Assembly: GCA_964023275.1 (NCBI GenBank)
Contig: OZ029929.1
Span: 3,165,844-3,229,843 of the forward strand
Source: Norana najaformis
Taxonomy: Eukaryota > Annelida > Clitellata > Crassiclitellata > Hormogastridae
DNA: 64,000 nt
Direction: 5' to 3'
In this document: positions 1 through 11,128 of the stretch, piece after piece
Position numbering within the stretch: position 1 is the first letter of the stretch
How the letters are laid out: every line of letters begins with the position of its first letter
Program-made: the position numbers and the translations under genes
The notes under the pieces: model-generated
The model's input: only the letters and a program-made list of their open reading frames with translations
Database searches by the model: none
What the model was told of the DNA's origin: nothing

Positions 1-620
1 AAATCAGTAGGATTAGGTGCCACATTTCCTTTTCTGCCCTGGTTTGTTTGGTTAATGCCCTGGTTTCCAGCCATCTTGACTACTGCAACTCACTTCTTAC
101 TAGCATTTCAAAAACTTGATGAAGCTTCAAAAAGTTCAGAACACCTTGGCAAGAGTTATCACTACAGTTTCAAAATATGAACATGTATCACTGATCCTAA
201 AATTATTGCATTTGCTGCCCATATAATTTTCACGACTTGGCTAATCGTATACTAGAATCTCTATTTCAGCCAATCTCACTATCTTCACTCTGAACTGACT
301 CCCAAGATTTGTCTCTACTCAACCAGATCTTCTGACTGTCTGAAGTTGACTATTCGATGAACAAGGACAGCTCTCAGCAGGCATGCCTTTTCTGTTTCGG
401 CCTTCAGATCTCAGCCAAAATCTCTTCTCTTCCTGAATTCTTTTCCTCTGTAGGCTGTTTTTGTGTCTTCTCGGATTCCCATTTTGCATTTCAATCGGAC
501 TCACCCTGGAATTTGGCTTGCACAACAATTTTACTTAGTAGCGACCATCAACAGATGTCTGGAGTATTATTACAGTGGTGCTATAGAAGGTCTCAGACTA
601 GATCGGATTTATTTTGTTCT
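1..620 (+). mobile_element. L2/CR1-like LINE relic, RT C-terminus and 3' tail
   Basis: The + strand reads as a decayed C-terminal reverse transcriptase: a SHLDYCNSLLTS-type box, then KLQKVQNTLARVIT and LHLLP in shifted frames, then RAFSVSAF. These are the usual landmarks of the L2/CR1 RT thumb region. Stops and frameshifts break it throughout. The 3' part (about 440-600) is the reverse-complement relative of 4190-4330, so the two are copies of the same tail. It lies upstream of the SIAE exon, probably in an intron of that gene. Confidence 0.7.
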
Positions 621-1030
621 CGTAGAGAAGTGATTTATCATTAAGGTGATTATGTCATTTCTCAGCAGAAATAGAAGGTACCAGCTTAGTAATTATTAAT
701 GGCTTCAGTATTTTTACCTTAAAATGCGCTTCGCTTGAACCTCGCTTCCACTTAATTTAATTTTAAATAAAAATCATAAACCTTGCTTTCTGCAGTTACT
801 TTAAACATGATCAACTGAAATGATGCATACTTCAAACCATGTGATAAAAAGAAATTTAACACAATATCCAGTCCTACCTACAACTTCAAATTTAAAAAAA
901 TTTCAGAGTTTTGAAATAGTACATAATTATATATCGATATGTCTGTTCATTTGTCTAATTGTATGCATTTGTGTTGTAGATTTGTTGCTCTGATAACCAG
1001 ACTCTCTTCTGTCCTTCATCTTTTATCAAG

Positions 1031-1297
1031 GTCAGCTATGCTCCAGGTCGCGAATGGGTTGCAGCATCAATAGCCAACCACTCAAGTAACTCCATCTCTC
1101 TGTCGTGGTCAAACTGCAGTGCCAGGCACATTGTTGGACTGCGCTACTTGTGGCGTGAGACGCCCTGTGCTGTGCTTCACTCCTGTCCAATCTATGGCGC
1201 TCACACTGACCTCCCAATGGGACCCTACATTCGTTTTGGCCTTCGTGATGACGGACTCACTTATCAACTCGACCATGACCAAGTTAATCTAATATGA
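1031..1297 (+). CDS. SIAE: Sialate O-acetylesterase-like, last coding exon (5' part outside window)
   Basis: This is the terminal exon of a gene resembling sialate 9-O-acetylesterase, an SGNH-type esterase of lysosomes and secretions that removes O-acetyl groups from sialic acids. The open frame begins after a pyrimidine-rich tract and AG at 1029-1030 and runs 88 codons to TGA at 1295-1297. Recognisable C-terminal features are ISLSWSNCS, IVGLRYLWRETPC, CPIYG and LPMGPYIRFGL; these match the VRYAW..PC...CP.Y....LPAPPF signature that ends the SIAE family. The catalytic Ser and His/Asp regions are not in the window. Seen: one exon with a clean acceptor and stop. Known: the family signature. Inferred: the gene continues to the left on the + strand. 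A pseudogene is possible but nothing in the exon is broken. Confidence 0.8.
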   Translation, partial: VSYAPGREWVAASIANHSSNSISLSWSNCSARHIVGLRYLWRETPCAVLHSCPIYGAHTDLPMGPYIRFGLRDDGLTYQLDHDQVNLI

Positions 1298-3002
1298 TGA
1301 GATGACAGAGACAGAAATGAACAAAGGTTGAGCAACTTTGTGACACAGTGCAGTCGCCACAGATAATTTTGTGTGTATTTGAGATGATCTGTTTCTTGTC
1401 TTATTTATAGTTGCACTTATCTGTGTTGTCAGCGGTGGTTCCAGAGCCAATTCAGACTTCATGGGAAGAAGAACGGAAGGAAGGAGGCTACATAGTATCG
1501 ATCTGCTTCACCGGTTACTGAAATGCTGGGGCAACTGAAGTGCGAGGGGCAAGAATGCAGATGGGGCAGAAATGAGAAACCTTTGGCTCTGGCAAACCTC
1601 CACTTTTCATTGTTGTCATTGTCGTATTTTGCTCGTACTGAGCCTCAGATATTGAGGTTAGCTTTAGTCATGCGTGTTGTGTTGTAATCATGTTGCTTTT
1701 TATACTCACTGGATATTCCAAGGTTAAATAGTTTATACATAACTTGTTACTACTAACTAGTTAATACTAATTGTTGGTCAAGAAATCAGCTTTCTGCTTA
1801 CTATCGAGGTATATCTGATGCTAGTGCTTTTTGAATATAAGCCGACTGAAAGGGCTTTACATATTTATCTTTTCCCTTTCTTGAACTCTTTGAGTGGGTC
1901 ACTGTCATCATGCTGCAATTTCTCAAGTGTCAATAAGTTCCAACATAAAACCATGACACTATTTCATCACTATCACCACTATATTCATGATCATTTTATT
2001 GTTATTTTATTTAAACTGGGCTGACCAGATGTCCCAGTTTTTCTGGAACTGTCCAGGTTTTGGTTATTGTCCTGATTTCCCAACGACTTTTGATGAAGTT
2101 AAAATATGTCTGGTTTTCAGTATGCAATGATAATGCATTATTATCTTAAATTTTTTAATCTATTTTCTACTAATCAGGGTAACCAGTTTGGCTATTTCTG
2201 CATTGTCTCAGGAAATGTCACCAATATTTTGTGCAAAGTCTTTGCCACTCATGTCAGGATCTTCGGTTAATGTTTAACAAGTGTAGGTTTTCTTTGTTTA
2301 CTTCTAAGATGGTAAAAAATTTTAAGACTTGTTATGTCCCTAATAAGTAACTGAGTTGGCAGCTGGGGCTCTGTCAGACATAAGGTTGTTAAATTTTAAC
2401 ATTCTGGTTATTCAGCATATAAATTTGGTCAATTTAAACCCTAAACAGTAAGCACCTAAGGTTGATGTAAATTCGATCCAGAGACAAAACTAGGTAAGTA
2501 TTGTTATTTGTTTATTTATTTATATATTTACCTGAGGTAGAAATGTTTCTTCATATTCCAGAAACTAAATTGAGAAAGCCAGCTTATTCAAGAGAATGAG
2601 ACTAAGGCAGAAGTTTGGTTCTGGGTCAGCCATCATAGGCAGCCACAAATAAGTGTAAAAAAGCTTGTGCTTGGGACTTGAATCTCAAGTTCAGTTGTTT
2701 AGTACTACGATTCAACGTTGCATCTTCATGACTAAGATGTGAATTGGTGAGTTCTACTTGAATGTGGACTTGGAAAGTGAGAAATTAACAAATTATTGCA
2801 GGGAAGATGTAGATCTACATCTGGAATATCATGAAAACACAAGCCTACATTCATATAGACATCTGTTTAACAATGCACATCATAACCACCTACAAGTGAA
2901 GTCCTTAACAGCCCTTTTAAATACACCTGATGCAATGTACGAATGCAGGTACGATCTAAGTGAATTTGTGTCTTTCTGTGTGAAGGTCGAAAGGAGAAAT
3001 GT
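1298..3002. other. 3' flank of the SIAE-like gene, no gene seen
   Basis: The first few hundred bases are presumably 3' UTR of the SIAE-like gene. I see no canonical AATAAA close to the stop. The rest is AT-rich unique-looking sequence. The strand opposite 2640-2720 contains a weak tRNA B-box-like string (GATTCAAGTCC), which is not enough to call a SINE. Confidence 0.5.
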
Positions 3003-3085
3003 AATAATAATAATAATAAGACAATTTATGTAGCGCCGTAGCACACCCGAGGCCAAAGAAAAGGGCGCTGTACATGGGTTCAAAA
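3003..3085 (-). mobile_element. Short LINE 3' tail with TAA microsatellite
   Basis: A TAA microsatellite at 3003-3020 is joined to a TTTATGTAGCGCC...GGGCGCTGTACATGGG block. A block of the form GCGC...TATATAA next to a simple repeat is the 3' end typical of L2/CR1-type LINEs. Several longer relics in the window end the same way. Only the tail is present, so this is a strongly 5'-truncated insertion. Confidence 0.45.
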
Positions 3086-3559
3086 ATCAACTACAGTCAT
3101 AAGATATCCTAAAAAGATGTGTAGCATTTGTTTACGTGGCTGTCAGAGACTCTTTAGAATGTCTTCTTGAGGTCAAAAACACCATTTTGTGTGCCTCAAA
3201 CGTAACACAACAGTCCAACAAATGGACATCTTTGTTTAGCAGCTCAGTTTGTGATGGTAATCATTTAATAATCTGAACAAGGATGGATGGCTTAAGGGAA
3301 TCAGGTGGCATGGTATTTAACAGAGGGTCTCCACAGCCAGATTGCAACTCAAGAATACCTATGTATGCATGTAGTTATGTATATACAGTATACACATATA
3401 TCTGTATGTGTATATTTATGCTTATTTATTTATTATCTATGTATTATATTTTATTACTATATTTTAATATTTTATTATTTTTATATTTATTTATCCACAA
3501 TAAGGCACTATGTATACATGATTTACAGCTAAGGGAAGCAGAGGGAAGACCATGACTAT

Positions 3560-3955
3560 GCTGAATAGACAGTTTGAACAAAAACCTAACAAGAATTGGG
3601 CCAAGCAGGAGAAAATCTTTGGACTTGACAAACAACCAGAAAAGAATCATTCATTCACAGCCATTGCCACATGATGGCTGACGTCAGAGATGAGGATGGG
3701 GTGGTTATGACAATGATAAAGATAGTAATGATGGTGTTGATGATATGATTATAAGATAACAACAACAATCGGTAGACCAAATAGACAAAGACCTAACAAG
3801 GTTGTGACTAAGTGTAAGAAAAGTATTGGTTCACCAAACAGCCAAGAAAAATGGAGGTCATCTATTTGCACCCATCACTGCCAGTGATGGCTGGCATCAG
3901 AAACTGACAGTAGATGATGATAATGATGATAATGGTGTCGATGATATCTATTCAT
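3560..3955. repeat. Diverged ~210-bp tandem pair with GATGAT tracts
   Basis: Two blocks, about 3560-3745 and 3771-3955, share an ordered set of landmarks. These are AGACAAAGACCTAACAAG or a relative, CAAACARCCAAGAAAA, CCCATCACTGCC / CAGCCATTGCC, GATGGCTGRCRTCAGA and a terminal GATGATAATG-type tract. They look like an old tandem duplication of an unclassified sequence. The flanks 3360-3500 and 3960-4150 are AT/GT-rich low-complexity DNA with no gene. Confidence 0.5.
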
Positions 3956-4154
3956 GATGAAGTACTTTGCCGATGATGTATGTATAGGTATGTATGAATT
4001 TATGGTTTTTTGTGTGTGTAATTGTGTATGCACGTACATGTATTTACACATATAGACAGTCAAGTATGTGCTTGCTTCTTTGCTTATATGTAGGTAAGTA
4101 GGTATGCATATGTATATATGTGTTGAGTGTTGGATAGTTACTCTTAAAAAGTAA

Positions 4155-6240
4155 TTAATCTACTCTAATCTCAGAACTTCTATAGCACCAATGTAATAGC
4201 GCTCAAGGCACCAGTCGATGGTCGCTGCTGAGCAAAATGTTGTGCAAGCCAAATTCCAGGGTGAGTCCAGTTAAAAAGCCAAGAGGGGAATCCCAGATGA
4301 CACAGCAACAGCCTACAGAGGAAATCAATCCAGGGAGAGATGAGTTTTCAGTACAGACCTGAAGGCAAAAACAGAGTTGGCAAAGTGAACATTTACCAGA
4401 AGAAAGTTCCAGAGTCTACGTCGACATTGAGCTTGGCAACTTCAAGTTAAACCAAGGCTTCGGGTCATGAACGACAACCTTTTTGGATTTAAGAGGAACA
4501 TGTTTGTCATGAAGTTCAGTTAGAACAGATTGGAGTTGGTGAGAGAGGACATCCACATATAGGTTTGAGTTAGAAAAAAGAAAGCGAGGAGCTGATATCA
4601 TTTTAAAAGTCTGGACATCTGGTTGATGCCAGGGCCTGAAAGTGATAATTGTGTAATTCGGTAGTGGTTTGGTAGGAAAAGAGATTAAAGTGGTGGCAGC
4701 AAGGCGTTCTGAAAGATAAGTTTCCTTAATTGAGACATTTTGAATTATGTTGCAATCAGATCTTGTGTCGGTAAGGTTATGTGCTGCTTTGGATCAAAAG
4801 AAGTCATGAGCTCACGAAGGGTAACAGGAACGTGATCATTTGAACCGACATGAATATTAAAGTTGCCTGTTATTACTATTTCAGCAGGAGATGAGATTAG
4901 AGCCTCCAACAGCTTTAAATTCATTAAAAAAGCATTAAAGAGGGACGGAGGTCGATATATATATTTAAGAGTGTAATGTGTTTCTTGCCCAAGTTTAGAG
5001 TGACAACTAGAGCTTCCTTCAAAAAACATTGAAGAAAGTATCGTAATTGTAATCTCAAGATTTCTACAGCACCCAACGAAAGCTAAGTCGCGGGAACCAA
5101 CTTATTCACAGGCGCTTAGTCAAAACAAAATTGAGGTGGGTTTGGTGCCAGGTCAAGATCCAACAGGCAGGCAGGCAGGCAGTCGGACAGCTAAGGTGGG
5201 TGGCGTTTGGAATAGCAGAACAGATCTGAACAATGGCAAGAAGGATTTGTAAAGGAAAGCTAATCCACCACCGTTTCCATTCGATCATGGTTCTTGCATC
5301 AGTGAAATTGAAGGGGAGTTACATGTGAAAGGAAGGACTGTGTGTCATCGGGACACAGCCAGGTTTCATTAAGTGCCATGATCTGAAGTTGCTCATTTTT
5401 TTAATTTGTCATATAAGGAAGGAGCTTTGGAACGAATAGAGGCAGTTTTCTGATGGCAAAAGTTTAAGGTTTTTCAAAGCGATGGGTCAGAACTCGACTG
5501 AATATGAGAATGAGAATCTGCACTTGCATACCAATACGTTTTTTAAACGATAACCATGACTTTGCCATGCAATACATTCCAGTCTTGGAAGAGAATCAGT
5601 TTGGCAGTGAATAATCAAGAAGAGGTAATATAATGGAAGGATAAGGGGCTTTAGAACGAGGAATGTTTGAAATTAGTATGTTTGAAAAATTGACAACAAT
5701 GACAAAAGACCTGTAGCTGATTAACAGTAGGTACATAGACAATGCATAAATGGTAAGTAAGAAGAGCCAATGAAATGAGGCATAGGACAGTTTTCATGGA
5801 GATTGCCACTGGGGTCACAGTTGGCCAGAAACACTGAAAGAATGCGAAAACACCAGTGAGCATTTTAAAATGAAACAACGTATAATGAGGAAAGAGTAAG
5901 GACTTCGGCAAGCTTATAATATCGGGCACCACTCTGTTTCGGCCGTTGCTTTTCGGCGTCGCCCGCCCCAATGAGGCGTGGCTTCTGTAATTGGCCTGTT
6001 ATTGACTTAAGAAGATAACCTAACCCTAGTGGGGCCTCAAACTTATGAATTACAACCTTAAGGAGTGGAGGAAGGCTCGCTGTGTGAATCCGCTAACTAG
6101 CAGTTTCAACCGTTAACATTATTGTTAGGGCCTAAGCGCATAAATTTCAGTATAACTGAGAAACAAACACTTGTCAATGAACAAAACTTTGAAATGAGCA
6201 GACCTGTGATATTCGAAATGTTCGCTGTCGAATTCAGAAA
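4155..6240 (-). mobile_element. L2-like LINE relic (5' region, endonuclease, linker, 3' tail)
   Basis: Read on the minus strand from about 6240 downwards, this element shows a 5' region homologous to 31330-31790. It is followed by AP-endonuclease pieces: TETWLCPDDTQ near 5340, GGG and LLYKSS-type remains near 5230, then IYRPPS and VITGNFNIHV at about 4850-4980. Next is an EN-RT linker (HDKHVPLKSK, PWFNLKL) at 4420-4600. The 3' tail at 4190-4330 is a relative of 440-600, and the terminal TAATCTACTCTAATCT repeats lie at 4157-4172. Frameshifts and stops show it is dead. Most of the RT is missing, and a foreign LINE tail interrupts the endonuclease. Confidence 0.7.
5039..5232 (-). mobile_element. 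Nested LINE tail (family with TCGTAATC 3' repeats)
   Basis: This block starts with TCGTAATTGTAATC and TTTCTACAGC, contains AAGTCGCGGGAACC and CAGGCGCTTAGTC, and ends near TGGCGTTTGGAA. It is a copy of the same 3' UTR seen at 7727-7900, 49784-49960 and 56645-56830. It splits the endonuclease remains of the surrounding LINE, so it inserted later. It includes a short GGCAG tandem run at 5165-5185. Confidence 0.7.
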
Positions 6241-6483
6241 CCGGCTCACAGAGATCGATTTCAGGATTTGGGCCCACCCTGTTGCGAAGTCGCGAGACAG
6301 ACTGATACTATAATAGCGAGAAGATAGGAGGTTGTGCAACCTTGGGAAGGACAACCCCGCATTACTCCTTGTAGAAATTCAGATGACAGGAAAGAACGGG
6401 AAGGTACGGCGGGTCAGTGTTCCAAGGTGAAGACTAAGAAAGTGCCATCAAACGAGACCAGTTATACGAGAGATTTGTGACGA

Positions 6484-6705
6484 GTCGAGAACCGTCTCCA
6501 TGGCAACGGAACAATCGGGAACAATCTCCATGGCAACGGAACAATCGAGAACCGCCTCCATGGCAACGAAACAGTCGAGAACCGTCTCCATGACAACGGA
6601 ACCATCGGAACAATCTCTATGGCAACGGTTCTCAATGGAACAATTGGGAACAATCTCTATGGCAATGGTTCTCAGCGGGAACAATTGGGAACTGTTCCCT
6701 TGGTA
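6484..6705 (+). repeat. ~30-bp minisatellite inside the solo LTR
   Basis: About seven degenerate units of the form CGAGAACCGTCTCCATGGCAACGGAACAAT (shown in pieces: CGAGAACCGTCTCC then ATGGCAACGGAACAAT). The last units lengthen to about 40 bp with an added GGTTCTCA segment. Open frames predicted on both strands here are by-products of the repeat. Confidence 0.8.
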
Positions 6706-6859
6706 ACGGTTCCTGAGGAACGAGATATAGGATGCATTCGGAGCCGTCGAGCAGTCGGTGTGTTGTAGAGCGGTCTGTCTGTCGTCGATCGGTTGCCTGT
6801 CGTCTGCAGGATTATTGCCAGTCCGGTCAGTTCGTGCGACTCGCTGGTGAAGTGCTCGC

Positions 6860-7010
6860 GTACACTTTGGATTACTTACGTCGCTTTGGATTACTTTCGT
6901 CGTCAAGTTGTCGTTCACTTTGGATTACTTACGTCGACGTGGATTACTTTCGTCGTCAAGTTGTCGTTCACTTTGGATTACTTACGTCGACGTGGATTAC
7001 TTGCGTCGTC
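6860..7010 (+). repeat. 53-bp direct repeat inside the solo LTR
   Basis: A unit containing CGTCGTCAAGTTGTCGTTCA followed by CTTTGGATTACTTACGTCGA and CGTGGATTACTT is present in two near-identical copies plus partial copies at both ends. It lies just before the TATA-like and AATAAA signals of the LTR, where enhancer-type repeats are often found in LTRs. Confidence 0.8.
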
Positions 7011-7369
7011 AAGCTCTCGTTCGGTAGATTACTTTCGTCTTAACCGACGGGACCGACACTATATAGTTAAGTGTTTGGTTGAAATAAAAGTTGGACGAGT
7101 TACAACGCTGGTGTCGACTTCTTCTTCCTCCTCTTCTTTGAGAAAAGCTCTAGGTAGCCCACCAGAGTCGAACCCCGCACAAGCCTATAGTAGTAGTTCG
7201 GGTCGTCACAGATTAAATCAGACCAAGAGAAGAACCGATACGTGAGAGTCCTGATTAGGTTATAGTGGGAAGATGCGTTGCCCGATATCCTTGTCCTTTG
7301 GGCGGAAAAACGCAGAGACTAGTCATAAGACTTCTCTGTCTCAGGAACCAACAGAACAACTGGTGTAAT

Positions 7370-7410
7370 CGTAATTGTAATCTACAGCGCCCAACGAAAG
7401 CCAAGTCGTT
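7370..7410 (-). mobile_element. 41-bp LINE 3'-end insertion with 7-bp target duplication
   Basis: CGTAATTGTAATC plus TACAGCGCCCAACGAAAGCC is the extreme 3' end of the LINE family seen at 5039 and 7727. It is flanked by GTGTAAT at 7363-7369 and again at 7411-7417. The related unoccupied sequence in copy 2 (near 52980) has no such block. It is an extremely 5'-truncated LINE insertion. Confidence 0.7.
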
Positions 7411-7726
7411 GTGTAATAGATTATTGGCGGTAGTGTGATAATTACTGGATGTAGAATGTTGGTGACGAGAAAGTCCGTATTAAAGAAGGCACACAGAATG
7501 GGAACGACTATTGCCGGTAAAGGAACGAATCTGTTCTGAGCAAAACCCATCATCGGGGCGTTACCCATTCGACGACTGCAAAAGAGGCAGAGTTGGATCC
7601 CAAGACAGAGCTTTACCGTGTTAACTCCCTTAAGGAAGCGGCCCTTCCTAAACCTTCCTCGGAGAGAACGGACACTACGGGCAGAGATGATACGGAAAGG
7701 CCATTTTACGTCGAAAGTAATCGTAA

Positions 7727-8320
7727 TTTCTAGATTTCTACAGCGCCCAACAAAAGCCAAGTCGCGGGAACCAGCTTATTCACGGGCGCTTAGTCAAGAC
7801 AAAAACGATAGGGAAAAGGGTTCGGTTCCAGGTCAAGATCCAGGTATCAGACAGTCAGACGGCTACGGTGGATGGTGCTTGAAATTGAAGCGAGAAAAGA
7901 GAAAAAGGGAAGAGGAAGAGTCAGGATGATTTTTGGAAAAGTAGTGTTTTCAGTTTTGAGTGAAAGACCAATGCAGAAATTGCATAAGGTTAAGTGCTGG
8001 TGAGCTCGTATGATGGATCAGATAATTTTCGTAATTCTGGCGGGAGTTTATTCCAGAGGGGTGCAGCAGCTGTGGCGATTTCCAAATTTTAAGGATGAGG
8101 TGACGGGAGGGCGAAGAAGTGTTAGGACAGACGAGGAGCGGGTTGAACGGAATGGTTGGATTGTAAGTAACTGACGAAGATAAGAGGGCTGGGAGGATTG
8201 AAGTGTGTTTTAGGTAAGGGATAAGACTTCGTACTCTATTGGTTCAGGTATTTTAAGCCAGTGAAGTGACTTGAGAACAGGAGTTATGTGAGGGTATTTG
8301 GGAGACTTGAAGTAGAAGGA
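7727..8320 (-). mobile_element. L2/CR1-like LINE fragment (RT C-terminus and 3' UTR)
   Basis: On the minus strand this reads HITPVLKSLHWLKIPE and IEYEVLSLT (8210-8310), then a decayed serine/leucine-rich RT end, then the 3' UTR and the GTAATCGTAATT tail at 7727. It is a shorter copy of 56645-57560. It interrupts copy 1 of the unclassified element between GATGATACGG and GCAGTGAG, so it is younger than that element. Confidence 0.75.
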
Positions 8321-9152
8321 GCAGTGAGCAGTTCTACGCTTTGAGCGTAGAACTGGGCCGACGTCACCCCCGGCCCGCAAAGTTACATCCCGACCAAGAA
8401 CACAGAAAAACACAATATAAAACGATTATTTGAGAAATGTCTTATACCTGTTAACCTTTTACATCCTCTATACTGATGACAATGCTATTAATTAATGAGA
8501 TATCCCTTCAAAGGCAGTCATTGGCTGCTGATCCCGATTTGTTTTAGAATCCTGCTTCCGGGTCTGTAAATTTTCTGTTATTTCTGTTAATTTATTTTTG
8601 TTAGTTAAATATGAATAATTTTCTGTCGTTTGATTGGACTCTGCGCAACTGTGGGCACTATTTATTTCGTCTGGTGATATGGTATACTGTAACGGTCTTA
8701 AGGTTGATTTTGTTAACGGTAAGTGGGCGCAGGTCGCCCAGTGAGAGAGAGATTTTATTGACAACCAAAATAATTAACAAATACAATTATAGTCTGTCAC
8801 ATACAGTGGTGCCAATGGGCTGACCTAAAAGGAACAAACTGTTCCGCAACGAAGGCCACCTATTTACATCATGGATTACAAATAGGTGACAGTATAATAC
8901 TGAGTAAAACAATTAATAATCTAAAATATAAAGTACTTTTTATAATCAATATCATTGCATAAACCTAAACAAAAAACACTTAACTAAGCACCAAAAAATA
9001 CTTAACTAAGTGCATTGAGTATATGAGATTTTAGACTTGTTTTAAACTGGTATAATGTTGGCAGGCTAGTAAGAACAGTTGGCAGAGAATTCCAGCATGA
9101 CGGTCCACAAATTATAATACTAAACTGTCTATTAGTAGTGTGAACAGAATGT

Positions 9153-9980
9153 TTATGATACATATGAGATGATCATGTATAGTGACCATGCACCCGATTT
9201 GAAGATAGGAACTACTTTAGCAGACTTTAAACTATTAGGGACTAGACCAGTTTTAATAGAGCAATTTATAATGTTAGCAAGAGGGATCGAAATAGATTCA
9301 ATGGCAGATCTGGCAATCTGAGGATCTATTTTGTCTAAGCCATTACTATGGGTTGGACGGAATCCTTTCGCAATGGTTATTATCTCAGTAGGTGATGTGG
9401 GTTCAATTGCAGTGGATGAGATAGCAGGCTGTTTTAAAAAATCACTATACAAGTGGTTACTTTCAGTTATGTTGGCATCTAGCTGTGGGCCAATATTGGT
9501 AAAGTAGTCATTGAATTTAGATGCAATAAGACTTCTGTCATTGACTTCAACATTATCATTAAGGAAACTTTCTGTTTTCAGAGGATCTTCTCTTTGGTGT
9601 AAAAGTGTTTTGAATATACCCCAAGTTCTTTTTAAGTCATTTTCACAACTTAGAATTTTGTCGATGTAATAACTTCTCTCAGCAGCTCTTCTTATTTGTT
9701 TAAATTTGTTTCTATAAATCACATATTTGTTCTCATTAGCTGTTGTAGGATTTTTTAAATATTTAGCATACAGATGGGATTTCTTGTTACACGACTTTAA
9801 TAATGCTTTAGTCATCCAATGTTGTTTGAACTTATGTTGCTTATGAGGGTGGCCATTTATTAAGGGGAAGGCTTCTTCATATATAGATTTATATTTATCA
9901 ATGAACATGGCATAGGCATGGGATGGGTCTCCTTGTTGGCATGTATTGTTGACATCGGTCCAGTCAACCTCATTTAGCAA
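9153..9980 (-). pseudogene. LINE EN-RT linker and N-terminal RT, truncated
   Basis: An open frame of 275 codons. The linker carries KQHKFKQHWMTKALLKS and a basic stretch (RRAAERSYYIDKIL). It is followed by the RT start FNDYFTNIGPQL and the N-terminal RT motifs GLDKIDPQIA, IINCSIKTGLVPNSLK and AKVVPIFKSG. In intact relatives NYRPIS and the palm follow at once. Here the frame runs into the 3'-terminal part instead, because of the internal deletion. Confidence 0.8.
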
Positions 9981-10069
9981 ATTCCAAAATTTACATTTGG
10001 CATTCTCACTAATTGCTCTTTTATTTGAGGTGAAGGTTTTGTCAGCTATGGGCCTTGCTAAGTTGCCTT

Positions 10070-11128
10070 TTAAAAGGATGGCAAATGATCTGTTATATCA
10101 CTTACAATAATTGCAGAGTCAAAACAGTCTAAAGGTGTGTTGGTAAATATATTATCAATCAAGGTGGCAGAGTTTGGAGTAATTCTAGTTGGCCTAGATA
10201 TTGTTGGTAGGAAATGATAAGGGGTCAGTATGTTAAAGAAAGTCAGGGTGGGTGGGTGAATGTTAATCTTAAGTAAGTTAAGATTGAAGTCCCCAGCCAA
10301 GAAAATGTTAATATTCTCATGAGATAAGTGGGATAATAAAAAGTCAAATTCCTGATTAAATACATCAAGGCTAGCTCCAGGTGGCCGGTAGATAACTCCA
10401 ATTGTTATGTCTTTCCCCATTTTCTGTTTTAATTTAATGAACATGCTTTCATATGAATTGTTATTTGTTGATAACCATTCAGGTTCTATTAGATGAAAAG
10501 CAGTATCAGACTTAATAAAAAAAACAACACCACCTCCTTTTCCATTACTCCTTCATTTGCATAGAAATGTATATCCAGGTACAACAACTGTGGTTTCTGT
10601 ATCCCTATCCAGCCACGTTTCTGTTACCGCCAGAATAGTTGCCTGGGTCTGAAGTAGCAGGATGCCTATGTCAGATAACTTACGGAGCAGACTTCTACAA
10701 TTAAGATGCATAATAGAGAGTGACTGGTCTGTTTGCTGAAAAGTAGTAATGACTTCTTCTGAACACATGTATCTGCTATTGCATGGTTTTACGGTGTTGT
10801 AGTAATTAACGTCGGGGTCTACATCAAGGTTAGTTAATACAGGAACTTTATCTGGGTATTCATCAATAGGATGGAGAACTAAATCATCATATGTATGTGG
10901 GAATGTAAAAGTGCTTAATCTAGAATTCGATTGAGAGATAGCATTCATAAAGACCTCGTCTTGCTCTAGATGATTATATGGAAAAATAGATGCAGTACAT
11001 TCTTTACAATACCATGTGGATTCAGTCTTGCCAGAGGAAAATGAGTTGAGATCATATTTAACATAGTTACACAGTGCACATTTATGAACAATGGTGCATG
11101 ACGAAACAGAACAATCTAAAGTGTCCAT
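10070..11128 (-). pseudogene. LINE Zn-finger and AP-endonuclease ORF, broken
   Basis: The frame 11128-10553 starts with ATG and encodes a CX-rich block (CALCNYV...WYCKEC, residues 17-43) that resembles a PHD-like or zinc-knuckle module. The endonuclease start follows: LSIMHLNCRSL and ILAVTETWLDRD, where the Glu of TETW is a catalytic residue. After a break the second half continues in 10444-10070 with IGVIYRPPG, FLAGDFNLNLL (catalytic Asp/Asn) and SDITDHLP (catalytic Asp-His). Each half is open, but a frameshift near 10500 and a stop at 10070 separate the parts, so it cannot make one protein as it stands. Confidence 0.8.

Larger units (their letters stand above)
6476..7210 (+). mobile_element. 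Solo LTR with minisatellite-rich U3
   Basis: The block begins TGTGACGA and ends TCGTCACA, an exact 8-bp terminal inverted repeat with TG...CA ends. It is flanked by the 4-bp direct repeat GATT (6472-6475 and 7211-7214). A TATATAG string (near 7060) and an AATAAA (7083-7088) are on the + strand. These are the hallmarks of one LTR left by recombination between the two LTRs of a Ty3/Gypsy-type element. No internal coding sequence remains. The U3 part carries two separate tandem-repeat arrays, listed below. Confidence 0.8.
6240..8410 (+). mobile_element. Unclassified GC-richer element, copy 1, with three nested insertions
   Basis: Segments 6260-6475, 7211-7369, 7411-7720 and 8330-8405 align in order with 52330-53350 of the second copy. 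Shared strings include GGGCCCACC, GGGAAGATG, GCCTGATATC-like, GGGCGGAAA, GGTAAAGGAACGAA, GAGATGATACGG and GAGCGTAGAACTGGGC. The gaps are filled by a solo LTR, a 41-bp LINE tail and a longer LINE fragment. Where copy 2 has an open frame, this copy is frame-shifted. I cannot assign the element to a known superfamily; the gag-like or ORF1-like region of a retroelement is one possibility. Confidence 0.6.

Noticed and set aside
2640..2720. Minus-strand tRNA-like head with a B-box match
   Set aside because: The A-box region is too weak and no tail or duplication is visible.
6448..7245. ORFs of 63-156 codons on both strands
   Set aside because: They translate the 30-bp and 53-bp tandem arrays of the solo LTR; none has a domain.
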